The notes: generated by a model not told the origin, from the sequence alone. A DNA stretch of 64,000 bases from Flavobacterium kingsejongi (GCF_003076475.1 NZ_CP020919.1:4092001-4156000); one strand, 5' to 3'. Shown: positions 41,991 through 50,929, numbered from the stretch's first letter. Numbers and translations are program-made.

Positions 41991-43823
41991 TTAAAAATTT
42001 AAAGTTAGATAGGTATTAATATTCCTCCCGGGTAAAAACCGGTTTTCCACACTTTGGTAGTTTTCATTCCAAAGGTTTAAAACCTGGACACCGAGTGTAT
42101 AGGAGAATTTCTTTCCGAAAGTATAGTTTACCGTTGCGTTGCCTACCAGATACGGATCAATGGTGTACCGTGAATTATTATCGGTGCGGGTATACACTTC
42201 CCCAACATATAACGCCTGGTAATTGGCCGTAAATCGTTGTACCGAATAGGTCAGCGATCCCGTTGCTTTATGATGCGGAACATAAATCAGTTGTTTTTTC
42301 GTATCATCATTTTCCGATACGGTATAGGCATAGGTTCCATTAAGAGAGACCTGGTGCATTCCTATTTTCCGGCTCCAGTTCAGCATTGCTTCCCCACCGT
42401 AGGTAATTACTTTATCCGTATTGACCGGCGACCAGTTGGCGCCCATCGGGATCCAGCGTAACATGTCTTTGATATCCATATAATACCCCGTCACGGAAAA
42501 TTGCAATTCCTTGAAGGTAAAAGCATTCCCCAATTCTGCCTGGTAGGACGATTCCGGTTTCAGGTCGGGATTGCCACCCGGCTCCCAGTACAGGTCATTA
42601 AAGGTTGGCACCCTGAAATTCCGGGATCCGTTCAGTTTAAGCGTATAAAAATCAGTTACTTTATAATTCGCACCTACAGAAAACAACACAGGACTTTTGT
42701 AATTATCCGTTACTTCCTTACGACCGCTCAGCTCATATAAAAACCGTGAACCGACTTCGTGTTTAAAGAGCAGTCCTGCCGAAGCAATGTTACGGGTTTT
42801 ATGAAGTATTCCCGTCCCTGTTCCTTTGTTTTGCGTATAATCCACAATGGCATTCAGCTTCATAGTCGTGTTGATATCATAGGTAAGGTCATATTTACCA
42901 ATGACGGTTTCTACCTTACCATCGCTATAGTTATCATTCGCAATGTTGGCGAAATATTTGTATTTTTCACTCAGGTAGGCCACCTTGACACGGGACGTAA
43001 AAAGTCCCATAAAGCGATCCCATTCCAACAGGTTCCGGCTATTGAAATCCTGGTATTTTGTTTTTGTTTCCGCTGGGAAAAGTATGGCAAAATGCCGCTC
43101 ACTATCAAAAAACTGACTGTAGGCCTTGATATAATTCCGGGCATTAATCTTATACCCAAATGCCATGTTCAGGCTGGTATTGTAAAATTCACCATTTTGG
43201 TTTTTCCAGTTGGATTCCGGAAACTTGTAATCATTTTCCGAGCTATTCCTGGAAATCGCTGCCTGAAAACTAAACTTAGTATCGGAAACACTCACTTTAT
43301 AATTGGCACCGATGGTATTGAAACTACCGTAATTCAGGTGCAGTTCATTCGAAAAATGGTCTTTGAAATTGAGTTCATTATTCAGGTGGATACTTCCGCC
43401 AATAGCACTGCTCCCGTATAAGGCACTACCCCCGCCGGCACGAACCGTGATATTTTGAAAATCCCGCGTGGTAATGGTATTGAAATCGGTTTGTCCGGTA
43501 AGTTGTGAATTGATATTGATCCCATTCCAGATTACAGCCGTCTGTTGGGCTGTAGTACCTCGAAAAGAAGGGGAAGATACCATTCCAAGCCCATTCTCCT
43601 TGAAATAGATCACTGTATTATAATTCAAAAGCGAAGTCAGGGAAGGCTGGTTTTCACGGATCAGAGAATCCGAAAGGGAAAGTACCGATTGGGAATCGGA
43701 AAAACTTTTGAGCTGTACATCGGAAATCCGGACCACATCCAGGTACTGAATGCTGTCGTGCTGTGCCATTACCAACTGGCAGGCAAAAAAAGCAAGGAAT
43801 AAAAAGAATCTTTTAGTTGTCAT
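41991..43823 (-). CDS. TonB-dependent cobalamin receptor, BtuB-like
   Basis: The 610-residue outer-membrane receptor has a signal peptide (FLAFFACQLVMAQ), a plug domain (SLTSLLNYNTVIYFKENGLGMVSSPSFRGTTAQQTAVIWNGININSQLTGQTDFN and VRAGGGSALYGSSAIGGSIHLNN) and a 22-strand-type barrel ending VENRFLPGRNINTYLTLNF. The size fits the small BtuB class. The cobalamin riboswitch 35 nt upstream fixes the substrate class. It is the first gene of an operon with two propellers and a T9SS protein. Confidence 0.93.
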   Translation of the reverse strand: MTTKRFFLFLAFFACQLVMAQHDSIQYLDVVRISDVQLKSFSDSQSVLSLSDSLIRENQPSLTSLLNYNTVIYFKENGLGMVSSPSFRGTTAQQTAVIWNGININSQLTGQTDFNTITTRDFQNITVRAGGGSALYGSSAIGGSIHLNNELNFKDHFSNELHLNYGSFNTIGANYKVSVSDTKFSFQAAISRNSSENDYKFPESNWKNQNGEFYNTSLNMAFGYKINARNYIKAYSQFFDSERHFAILFPAETKTKYQDFNSRNLLEWDRFMGLFTSRVKVAYLSEKYKYFANIANDNYSDGKVETVIGKYDLTYDINTTMKLNAIVDYTQNKGTGTGILHKTRNIASAGLLFKHEVGSRFLYELSGRKEVTDNYKSPVLFSVGANYKVTDFYTLKLNGSRNFRVPTFNDLYWEPGGNPDLKPESSYQAELGNAFTFKELQFSVTGYYMDIKDMLRWIPMGANWSPVNTDKVITYGGEAMLNWSRKIGMHQVSLNGTYAYTVSENDDTKKQLIYVPHHKATGSLTYSVQRFTANYQALYVGEVYTRTDNNSRYTIDPYLVGNATVNYTFGKKFSYTLGVQVLNLWNENYQSVENRFLPGRNINTYLTLNF

Positions 43824-43858
43824 AATCCATAAACCTTTTTTCCCGAAGGTTCGTTATT

Positions 43859-44084
43859 AATTAAGAATAAGGCAGGTCTCCTGGCTTGCGTCCTGTTGTT
43901 TACCTTCCCGCCCTGGGGCAGTGGTTTCGGAGTTAACAACAAGCATTATAGCATACAGTTGCGGGTACAGCTCAAGATTATTGGTAGTGCTTTAATTCCG
44001 GTTTGCTTAAAAAACCGACAGCAGTAACAAGGACTTGATTCCCTTTTAATGTGATTTACGAAAAAACAAATCACAACCTTAATT
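43859..44084 (-). promoter_or_regulatory. Cobalamin riboswitch upstream of btuB
   Basis: On the minus strand the region reads GGGAATCAAGT, then GAGCTGTACCCGCAACTGT, then the B12-box end GCCAGGAGACCTGCC at 43871-43885, all diagnostic of the cobalamin aptamer. The outer stem is formed by CTTAATT (44078-44084) and AATTAAG (43859-43865). The aptamer ends 35 nt before the btuB start, so translation control by hiding the start region is likely. B12 binding should turn the receptor operon off. Confidence 0.95.
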
Positions 44085-44090
44085 CGCCTG

Positions 44091-44098
44091 CAAATATA
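44091..44098 (-). promoter_or_regulatory. -7 element of the riboswitch/btuB transcript
   Basis: TATATTTG on the minus strand fits TAnnTTTG and lies directly upstream of the aptamer's outer stem, as expected for the start of the leader RNA. Confidence 0.55.
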
Positions 44099-44161
44099 TA
44101 CTTATCATTTGGAATTCTGAATAATTTGTGTGAATACCGTAAAAAAAACATGGTTTCGTTT

Positions 44162-44169
44162 TACCTTTG
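44162..44169 (+). promoter_or_regulatory. -7 element of the btuF-like operon
   Basis: TACCTTTG fits TAnnTTTG and lies 21 nt before the ATG at 44191. The short leader leaves no room for a second riboswitch. Confidence 0.55.
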
Positions 44170-44190
44170 TCCCATCAGAATGATCTAAAA

Positions 44191-45333
44191 ATGAGAAAAA
44201 CAGTAATCCGGATTTTATTTTGTTTCCTTGTAGTCACACTTGCGGCCTGCAAAAAAGAAACTCCTACTCCTACTCCTTTAACTACCAGTGCGAAGAATAA
44301 TATTTCGTATGCCAAAGGGCTTGAATTGTACCATTATGCTACTTTCAGCATCGTAAAAATCACCAGTCCATGGCCGGATGCCAAAAAAGAATATACCTAT
44401 GTCCTCTATAAAGCGGGAGCTGTAATTCCTGATAGCCTGAAAAGCGCCACTGCCATTCAGGTACCTGTGAAATCTTTAGTCGCAACTTCCACGACCCATA
44501 TTCCATCCCTGGAAATGCTGGGTGTGGAAAACACGTTGGTTGGTTTTCCCAATACGGATTACATCTCTTCTGAAAAAACAAGGAAGCGTATCGATTCCGG
44601 AAAAGTAAAAGAAGTAGGCAATAACGAAAGCCTCAATACCGAAGTACTCATTGACCTTGATCCGGACGTGATTGTAGGCTATGGTATTGACAATAATAAT
44701 CCCTCCCTGGATATCCTGGAGAAAAGCGGCTTAAAAGTAATTTTAAATGGCGACTGGAATGAACAAACGCCTTTAGGCAAAGCCGAATGGATCAAGTTTT
44801 TTGGCACGCTTTACGGTAAGGACGACGAGGCAGCGACTATTTTCTCCGGAATTGAGAAAGAATACCTCGCTACTGTGGCACTCGCGAAAAAAGCGGTTAC
44901 CCAGCCCACTGTATTCACTGGGGCGATGTATCAGGATCAATGGTATATGTCGGAAGGCAATAGCTGGGCTGCCACCTTTTTAAAGGATGCCAATGCTGCC
45001 TATCTCTGGAAGGATACTCCCGGAACCGGAAGCCTTTCTTTGAGTTTTGAGACGGTTTTCCTCAAAGCCCAGAATGCGGAATTCTGGATTGGGCCTGCCC
45101 AATTTACAGCACTACGGGAGATGGCAGATGCCAATCCTCATTATGCGCAATTTGATGCTTTTAAAAATAAAAAGGTATATTCGTCCAGTACTAAAAAAGG
45201 GGCTAAAGGTGGCGTACTCTATTATGAAATCGCTCCCAACCGCCCGGACCTGGTCTTAAAAGATATGATTAAAATCCTGCATCCGGAATTGTTACCCGAT
45301 TATGAGCTTTATTTCTTCGAAAAACTAAACTAA
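44191..45333 (+). CDS. btuF: ABC transporter cobalamin-binding lipoprotein, BtuF-like
   Basis: Starting at the ATG at 44191, the protein has a lipobox Cys at residue 19 (LVVTLAACKKE) and a cluster A-type (helical-backbone) solute-binding fold of the BtuF/FhuD class: VGFPNTDYISSEKTRKRIDSGKVKEVGNNESLNTEVLIDLDPDVIVGYG. The FecCD permease and ATPase follow at 28 nt and a one-base overlap. Siderophore uptake is the alternative, but the divergent riboswitch-BtuB operon favours cobalamin. Confidence 0.87.
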   Translation: MRKTVIRILFCFLVVTLAACKKETPTPTPLTTSAKNNISYAKGLELYHYATFSIVKITSPWPDAKKEYTYVLYKAGAVIPDSLKSATAIQVPVKSLVATSTTHIPSLEMLGVENTLVGFPNTDYISSEKTRKRIDSGKVKEVGNNESLNTEVLIDLDPDVIVGYGIDNNNPSLDILEKSGLKVILNGDWNEQTPLGKAEWIKFFGTLYGKDDEAATIFSGIEKEYLATVALAKKAVTQPTVFTGAMYQDQWYMSEGNSWAATFLKDANAAYLWKDTPGTGSLSLSFETVFLKAQNAEFWIGPAQFTALREMADANPHYAQFDAFKNKKVYSSSTKKGAKGGVLYYEIAPNRPDLVLKDMIKILHPELLPDYELYFFEKLN

Positions 45334-45361
45334 TACCCTAACCTCACTGTTCCTTAGCCGT

Positions 45362-46381
45362 ATGAGAAACCAATTTCTTTTCTCGGGACTGATCGTCAGC
45401 CTGGTACTTTTATTCCTAATCAATATGAGCCTGGGATCTGTTGCCATACCCCTAAAAGAAGTTTTTACCACACTAACGGGAGGAACATCTGAAAAAAGCA
45501 CCTGGCAGTATATTATCCTGAATTACCGCCTGCCTAAAGCTTTTACAGCAATAATGGTAGGTATGGGACTTTCGATAAGCGGTTTACTGATGCAGACCCT
45601 TTTCCGGAATCCTTTAGCCGGGCCTGATGTATTGGGATTAAGTTCCGGTGCCAGCCTTGGCGTAGCAATGGTCGTGATGGGCGCCGGTTTTTTTCCGGCA
45701 CTGCTAAGCGGAATACTGCTCTCCCAGTTTAGTATTGTTATCGCCTCCAGCCTGGGTAGCTTTTTAGTGCTGCTGGCGGTACTGGCAGTATCACAACGGC
45801 TGAAAGATACGATGGCCATACTGATCGTCGGGCTGATGTTTGGGAGCATTACCAGTTCGGTCGTTAGTGTACTCACCTATTTCAGTTCGGCAGATCAACT
45901 CCAGAAATTTACCTTTTGGGCACTTGGCAGCCTTGGAAATTTATCCTGGAATTCCATTATCAACCTCAGCACCTGTACACTAATCGGGCTTACCCTAAGC
46001 TTTATCAATATCAAACCGCTGAATGCACTCCTACTCGGGGAGAATTATGCCCGCAGCATGGGAGTCGATTACCAACGTACCAAAACACTATTGATTTTTA
46101 CCACCAGTATCTTAACCGGGAGCATTACTGCCTATGCCGGGCCGATCTTTTTTATAGGGCTGGTCATTCCCCATATTGCGAAATTGGTATTCCAGACCAG
46201 CAATCACGCGATCCTTTTTTGGGCAACATTGCTTTTGGGCATTAGTATCATGTTGTTGTGTGATACCATTTCCCAAATGCCGGGTTGCGATTTCACATTG
46301 CCCATCAATGCTGTAACTTCAATTATAGGAGCACCTGTGGTAATCTGGCTTTTGCTTGGAAAACGAAAAATGGCGACCTGA
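45362..46381 (+). CDS. btuC: FecCD-type ABC permease, BtuC-like
   Basis: The 339-residue protein has about ten transmembrane helices. It carries the family signatures YRLPKAFTAIMVGMGLSISGLLMQTLFRNPLAGPDVLGLSSGASLG and GPIFFIGLVIPHIAKLVF, the latter near the ATPase contact. Its TGA stop overlaps the ATG of the ATPase gene by one base (TGATG), giving translational coupling. Confidence 0.93.
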   Translation: MRNQFLFSGLIVSLVLLFLINMSLGSVAIPLKEVFTTLTGGTSEKSTWQYIILNYRLPKAFTAIMVGMGLSISGLLMQTLFRNPLAGPDVLGLSSGASLGVAMVVMGAGFFPALLSGILLSQFSIVIASSLGSFLVLLAVLAVSQRLKDTMAILIVGLMFGSITSSVVSVLTYFSSADQLQKFTFWALGSLGNLSWNSIINLSTCTLIGLTLSFINIKPLNALLLGENYARSMGVDYQRTKTLLIFTTSILTGSITAYAGPIFFIGLVIPHIAKLVFQTSNHAILFWATLLLGISIMLLCDTISQMPGCDFTLPINAVTSIIGAPVVIWLLLGKRKMAT

Positions 46382-47166
46382 TGAAACAACATAACACAGT
46401 ACTCGAAACCCGCAAACTTCAAATTGGCTATTCCCAAAAGGGGAAACACCCCATCATTGGGGATGCAATCGATATACAACTGCAAAAAGGCCAGCTGATT
46501 ACCCTCGTGGGGGCAAATGGCATTGGTAAATCTACCTTGCTACGAACCATTACCGCAATCCAAAAACCGCTACAGGGTGAGGTACTGCTTCATAACAGGA
46601 ACCTCCGTGATTTCAATACCCAGCAGCTCGCGCAGGAAATGAGCATTGTATTAACCGAACAGTTGCCGCCCAGTAATCTTACTGTTTATGAATTGGTCGC
46701 CCTGGGAAGGCAGCCGTACACCAACTGGCTCGGTAAATTATCTGATTTGGATATTCAAAAAGTACAGCAGGCACTCCAACTGACGCAGATTGAGCATTTG
46801 GCAGCCAAAAAACATTATGAGATCAGTGACGGGCAACTTCAAAATGTACTGATTGCAAGAGCACTTGCCCAGGATACGCCGCTAATTATATTGGACGAAC
46901 CAACCACACACCTTGACCTGCTGCACAAAGCTGCATTATTCCGGTTATTGAAAAAATTAGCTGCTGAAGCTGGAAAATGTATTCTTTTTTCTACCCACGA
47001 TATTGAGCTCGCCATCCAGATGAGCGACAGTATGATTATCATGCACGATAGTAAAGCGATCCAGGGCACACCGCAGGAATGTATTGCTGATGGCAGTTTC
47101 GACCGCATATTCAAGGAAGGTAATATTAGCTTTGATCCGCTACGGGGTATCTTTATTATAGCTTAG
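46381..47166 (+). CDS. btuD: ABC transporter ATPase, BtuD-like
   Basis: The start at 46381 (overlapping the permease stop) gives 261 residues with Walker A GANGIGKST, Walker B LIILDEPTTHLDL and the switch His in FSTHDIEL. The signature motif reads ISDGQ where most ABC proteins have LSGGQ; this variant is usual in Bacteroidota FecE/BtuD proteins. A longer reading from 46285 would run inside the permease gene and is rejected. Confidence 0.93.
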   Translation: MKQHNTVLETRKLQIGYSQKGKHPIIGDAIDIQLQKGQLITLVGANGIGKSTLLRTITAIQKPLQGEVLLHNRNLRDFNTQQLAQEMSIVLTEQLPPSNLTVYELVALGRQPYTNWLGKLSDLDIQKVQQALQLTQIEHLAAKKHYEISDGQLQNVLIARALAQDTPLIILDEPTTHLDLLHKAALFRLLKKLAAEAGKCILFSTHDIELAIQMSDSMIIMHDSKAIQGTPQECIADGSFDRIFKEGNISFDPLRGIFIIA

Positions 47167-47255
47167 CCGCGACTTCTTTGTTTTAACATAAACACAACAT
47201 AGCGCGTGTAGTATAATCCGTACTTTTATATGGTTAATCCCCAAATACAATAGCT

Positions 47256-47510
47256 ATGGCTTGCCAGTTTACCATTTTTTATAACGGATCCAAACCCGAC
47301 CTCATCGAAAAAATCAGAAATACCATTGGTGACAAAGGAGAACTGATTGGTGATGAAATCGAAGGGCATTTTGAAGGGCATACCCTCGTAGGCAAATTCA
47401 CCGGATCGTATCATATCGAACTCCACGATATCGAAATTACCATTACCGATAAACCCTTCCTGATTTCCTGTTCCAAAATCCAGGAAGAATTTGAAAAAGC
47501 ACTGCAATAA
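47256..47510 (+). CDS. Hypothetical small protein, 84 aa
   Basis: I do not recognise the family. The protein starts MACQFTIFYNGSKPDLIEKIRNTIGDKGELIGD and ends KIQEEFEKALQ; the strand-helix pattern suggests a small alpha/beta fold with FKG-like strands (VGKFTGSYHIELHDIEITI). It ends two bases from the stop of the convergent trmL, and it has its own 90-bp leader after the btuD stop. Composition and codon use match neighbouring genes, so it is probably real. Confidence 0.72.
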   Translation: MACQFTIFYNGSKPDLIEKIRNTIGDKGELIGDEIEGHFEGHTLVGKFTGSYHIELHDIEITITDKPFLISCSKIQEEFEKALQ

Positions 47511-47511
47511 T

Positions 47512-47970
47512 CTATTTTTCAGGCGTTGCCAATTGCCGTAATCCTTCGCCCAGGGCAAAAGCAACAGCATTGGCGATATTATAACTGCGGATCAGTGGGG
47601 AAGATGGGATTTTGACATGGTTGGAAAAAGCAGCTAATACCTGCGCACTAAGTCCTACCGATTCTTTTCCAAAAACCAGCCAGTCGCCTTCCTGGAATTC
47701 AGCAGAAAGATAGGATTGTGTTGTATTGGAAGTAAAGAGGAATACCCGTGACGGATCCGGAACTGTTTTGATCCAGTCTTCAACAGAAGGATATTCAAAC
47801 CAGTCCAGGTGTTTCCAGTAATCCAGTCCGGAGCGCTTGAGGTTTTTGTCATTTATTACAAAACCAAATGGATGGATCAGGTGCAGCCTGCTCTGGGTTC
47901 CTACACACAAACGTCCAATATTCCCGGTATTATTCGGGATTTCAGGCTCAACCAAAACAACATTCAGCAT
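47512..47970 (-). CDS. trmL: tRNA (cytidine(34)-2'-O)-methyltransferase
   Basis: The 152-residue SPOUT methyltransferase begins MLNVVLVEPEIPNNTGNIGRLC and shows the knotted SAM-binding motifs LVFGKESVGL and IPSSPLIRSYNIANAVAFALGEGLRQ. TrmL methylates the ribose of wobble base 34 in tRNA-Leu isoacceptors. Length is normal. Confidence 0.95.
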   Translation of the reverse strand: MLNVVLVEPEIPNNTGNIGRLCVGTQSRLHLIHPFGFVINDKNLKRSGLDYWKHLDWFEYPSVEDWIKTVPDPSRVFLFTSNTTQSYLSAEFQEGDWLVFGKESVGLSAQVLAAFSNHVKIPSSPLIRSYNIANAVAFALGEGLRQLATPEK

Positions 47971-48122
47971 ACTTTTATTTTATAAGGATTACCGCAAAAA
48001 TACACTTTATCCCATTCAAATACAAAGTCGCCAATGGGGGTTCTATAAACTTTCGAAGAAATTATATAAGCCCAACAACCTCAGATTACACGATCTTTAT
48101 AGAAACCCTAAATACGATTATC

Positions 48123-48521
48123 ATGGCTACTGAAAAAGACGATAAAAAAGATCTCGGATCCAAAAAAATCAACAATCAGCAACAAACGAATGAAGGTTTT
48201 AGCGGTAAAAATCTCCCTAAGGATTATGACCCCTCAAAAAAACTCAATACGGAAACTGAAAAGGATGAGGAAGGACACGAAAATACGGTAAAAAGAGCCC
48301 GAAGCGTCGATACGAACACCGCACCCGATGTAGATGAAAGCAATCATACTATGGAAAACGGCAAAACTGTCAAAAAGAACCGGGGTACTTCCAGTGAATC
48401 GGAAGATATGGAGACTGCAGAAAACCGGGACAAAAATTCCGATACAGAAAAAAACCGCTATACCAACTCCAATCCGGAGAGCCACAGGGATCGTGGCAAT
48501 TTTGATGTCAATGAAAAGTAA
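48123..48521 (+). CDS. Disordered hydrophilic protein, 132 aa
   Basis: The ATG at 48123 is chosen because the upstream in-frame extension lies antisense to trmL. The protein has almost no hydrophobic residues and is rich in Asn, Lys, Glu, Asp, Ser and Thr (for example KKDLGSKKINNQQQTNEGF and AENRDKNSDTEKNRYTNSN), so it should be unfolded. Similar short proteins in flavobacteria resemble stress or desiccation proteins, but I cannot assign a function. A terminator follows. Confidence 0.78.
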   Translation: MATEKDDKKDLGSKKINNQQQTNEGFSGKNLPKDYDPSKKLNTETEKDEEGHENTVKRARSVDTNTAPDVDESNHTMENGKTVKKNRGTSSESEDMETAENRDKNSDTEKNRYTNSNPESHRDRGNFDVNEK

Positions 48522-48527
48522 TATAAA

Positions 48528-48564
48528 AACAAAATCCCGGTTGATGAACAACCGGGATTTTTTA
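48528..48564. terminator. Terminator between the disordered protein and the FMN reductase
   Basis: AAATCCCGGTTG and CAACCGGGATTT form a 12-bp perfect stem with an ATGAA loop; A and T runs on both sides fit bidirectional use. Confidence 0.9.
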
Positions 48565-48569
48565 TAGTT

Positions 48570-49136
48570 TTATTTTGCAGCGCGAATGGTCTTCAGCCCT
48601 TCCGTCCATTTTACCAATTCTTTGAACTGGACTTCTATAGCCTTATCCATCACTTCATTGGCAACCAATTTTCCATCGGTAATCATTTTTTCGAAAAAAG
48701 GAATATTAACCATTTCAAACAGAGGCACTATTTTCTTAGTGGCTAAATCCAGTTTCAATCCATTGGCAGCTCGCGTTCCTGCAGAAACTCCGCCATAACT
48801 TACAATTCCACCGGCTTTATACGCCCATTCATGCACTAAATATTCCAGTGCATTCCGTAAAGGCGCAGGATAGGTATGGTCATATTCAGCGGTAACAAAA
48901 ATATAAGCATCTGCTTCCCCAATAGTGGCACTCCATTTTTTGGTATGCTCATGTTCATATTTTTGTTGGGACGGATGCAGTTTTTCATCCATCAATGGTA
49001 ATTTTACGACACCAAGATCCAGAAATTCAACTTTGAAATAACCCGAAGCCAGAGCTTTTTCTACTACCCATTGGGCTACAATTGGCCCTTTTCTGCCCGG
49101 GCGTACAGTGGACGAAATAACTTTTAACGTATACAT
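48570..49136 (-). CDS. NADPH-dependent FMN reductase family protein
   Basis: The 188-residue flavodoxin-fold protein has the phosphate-binding loop SSTVRPGRKGPIVAQWV near the N-terminus and ADAYIFVTAEYDHTYPAPLRNALEYL and GGIVSYGGVSAGTRAANGLK, hallmarks of the NADPH:FMN/azobenzene/chromate reductase family. The physiological acceptor is not evident. Confidence 0.9.
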   Translation of the reverse strand: MYTLKVISSTVRPGRKGPIVAQWVVEKALASGYFKVEFLDLGVVKLPLMDEKLHPSQQKYEHEHTKKWSATIGEADAYIFVTAEYDHTYPAPLRNALEYLVHEWAYKAGGIVSYGGVSAGTRAANGLKLDLATKKIVPLFEMVNIPFFEKMITDGKLVANEVMDKAIEVQFKELVKWTEGLKTIRAAK

Positions 49137-49182
49137 AAATTAGTGTTTTGAGGTATTAGTATTCAGGGGTTCTGGGTGATTT

Positions 49183-49620
49183 TTAGACTCTGTTGTAATC
49201 GGGAAACCAATGCACTATACTTTTCTTAATAGCAGTCCCGGAAAGATTTTCAGCCACCGTACGGTGAACCAAATCCGGAAGCTCAGCATCCGGGGCAAAC
49301 CGTAAGGCAAAAAGCTGGCTGTCGTTGAGTTCTGGCGCTACAAGTTCCAGCCTTTTATTGGTCAGTACATAATACCGGTACCGCAGTTCGTCCCGTACAA
49401 TCCGGTTTTGCAAGATCAATGCATAATGCTGGCGCACCATATACATACTCCATATTACCAGTGCAATTGTACTACTTATAAAAATCCAAAGCTTCGTATT
49501 TTCGGTATCGGTAACCGCATAATAAGCTGAAACAATGAGTAAAATAAGGGTTACTGGATAGAATACAAAATGATGGGGAGGATAGAAACGGATGTGGTTT
49601 TCGTAGGATTGCGGTTTCAT
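49183..49620 (-). CDS. DUF6526 membrane protein
   Basis: Starting at the ATG at 49620 (a second Met seven codons earlier is less typical for the family), the 145-residue protein begins MKPQSYENHIRFYPPHHFVFYP and has two transmembrane helices (VTLILLIVSAYYAV; LWIFISSTIALVIWSMYMV). A soluble helical tail ends WFPDYNRV. Function is unknown. Confidence 0.85.
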   Translation of the reverse strand: MKPQSYENHIRFYPPHHFVFYPVTLILLIVSAYYAVTDTENTKLWIFISSTIALVIWSMYMVRQHYALILQNRIVRDELRYRYYVLTNKRLELVAPELNDSQLFALRFAPDAELPDLVHRTVAENLSGTAIKKSIVHWFPDYNRV

Positions 49621-49848
49621 AGGATTGGTTTTGGTGAACATTCAGGGATTATGCAGGCTCTTGGGGCAGCATAAGCTCCTACAAGGTAATAATTTTTACA
49701 AAACAATAGGATGCAACTTAACATTTTACAAACAAAAAAACAGTCCTTATCCTACAGCCCGAACAGTCATTAAATTCATGTTAATTACATAGTGATCAGC
49801 ATATTATAACCTTACATTTAAGTAGATATAAATTTAATACTTTTAATT

Positions 49849-49992
49849 ATGGCAACTTCTGATAAAAAAACGTCCGGTGCAGGGAAAGCTGTTTCCCAAA
49901 AAGAGAAAGAAAAGATTGCAGACAAAGCAGTTGAGAAAAACAAAACCACAAAAAACAGTACGCCAGTACCTAAAAAAGATGCTAAGAAATAA
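49849..49992 (+). CDS. Small lysine-rich protein, 47 aa
   Basis: A 47-codon frame starts at ATG 49849 with MATSDKKTSGAGKAVSQKEK and ends TPVPKKDAKK, followed closely by a terminator. About a third of the residues are Lys. The composition and the ATG with an AATTAT leader suggest a real small gene, possibly nucleic-acid binding or a stress protein like the disordered protein at 48123. No homologue is recognised by eye. Confidence 0.62.
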   Translation: MATSDKKTSGAGKAVSQKEKEKIADKAVEKNKTTKNSTPVPKKDAKK

Positions 49993-49994
49993 CA

Positions 49995-50027
49995 AAAAAG
50001 GCCTGTACAAAATACAGGCCTTATTCT
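49995..50027 (+). terminator. Terminator after the 47-aa gene
   Basis: AAGGCCTGTA and TACAGGCCTT form a 10-bp perfect stem with a CAAAA loop. Its tight spacing after 49992 supports the small gene. Confidence 0.85.
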
Positions 50028-50086
50028 TACTTATCTTTTTACAGCTTCCTTTTCATCATCCCTTTTTACTTCTTACTTTTTACTTT

Positions 50087-50929
50087 TTACTTCTTATTCC
50101 ATTCCACATCGATAAGTACCGGAAAGTGGTCGGAAGGATATTTACATTGATCCGAATTGCTTAACACAGCGTATTTTTTCACCGTTATGCCTTTTTTAGA
50201 GGTAAAAATATAATCGATACGCATGGTCACCGGTTTTGTAAATTCAAAATTATTAAATGTCCCCGCCGGGCCATACACCAATTCCGCCACCGCTTTCGAA
50301 TCATTCAGCTGTGACGCAATGTATTGTATAGGCGCACTATCCGACTCCAGGTTAAAATCGCCACTGAGGAAGAAAGGCAGGTTTTGGGTATTAATGGCTT
50401 TTATCTTTTCGATAATCAGCTGGGCACTCTTGATACGGGCCACATCTCCTACGTGGTCAAAATGAGTATTAAAAACATAAAACTTTTTGTTAGTGGCCTT
50501 ATCCTGGAATAAGCCATAGGTACACACTCTTTTATAAGCAGCGTCCCATCCCATGGATACCTGATCGGGATGTTCCGAAAGCCAGAATGTCGCGTTATCC
50601 AATAATTTAAATTTGTCTTTGTTGTAAAATATAGCACTGAATTCACCCTGCTCTTTACCATCATCACGGCCTTTACCGATATAACCATAGGTAACCAAAC
50701 TACTGTCGATATAATGCATCTGATGGGGTAAAGCTTCCTGTACGCCGACGAAGTCCGGGCTGTAAAATTTCAGAAGCCCCACCAGTTTGTCTTTTCGTAA
50801 CGACCATTGGTTTTCACCATCACTTTTTACATCCAGTCGTAGATTGTAGGACATCAGGCGTGTCGTTTGGGCGGTAACGGTATACAATCCCGAGCATAAC
50901 AATACTGCAATAACAATAATTTTTTTCAT
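50087..50929 (-). CDS. Exported endonuclease/exonuclease/phosphatase family protein
   Basis: The ATG at 50929 gives a signal peptide (MKKIIVIAVLLCSGLYTVTAQ) and the DNase I-like fold: RLMSYNLRLD, VGVQEALPHQ (metal-binding Glu), FVFNTHFDHVG, FFLSGDFNLESDS and YPSDHFPVLIDV (Asp-His pair). Exported family members in Bacteroidota degrade extracellular DNA or phosphoesters; the substrate is unknown. Confidence 0.9.
   Translation of the reverse strand: MKKIIVIAVLLCSGLYTVTAQTTRLMSYNLRLDVKSDGENQWSLRKDKLVGLLKFYSPDFVGVQEALPHQMHYIDSSLVTYGYIGKGRDDGKEQGEFSAIFYNKDKFKLLDNATFWLSEHPDQVSMGWDAAYKRVCTYGLFQDKATNKKFYVFNTHFDHVGDVARIKSAQLIIEKIKAINTQNLPFFLSGDFNLESDSAPIQYIASQLNDSKAVAELVYGPAGTFNNFEFTKPVTMRIDYIFTSKKGITVKKYAVLSNSDQCKYPSDHFPVLIDVEWNKK

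Noticed and set aside
42759..43421. 220-codon plus-strand frame
   Set aside because: It is entirely antisense to the plug and barrel of the BtuB-like receptor, whose family match is clear.
43824..44190. Two riboswitches, one for each direction
   Set aside because: All aptamer landmarks (aptamer core, B12 box, outer stem) lie on the minus strand; none is found on the plus strand before btuF.
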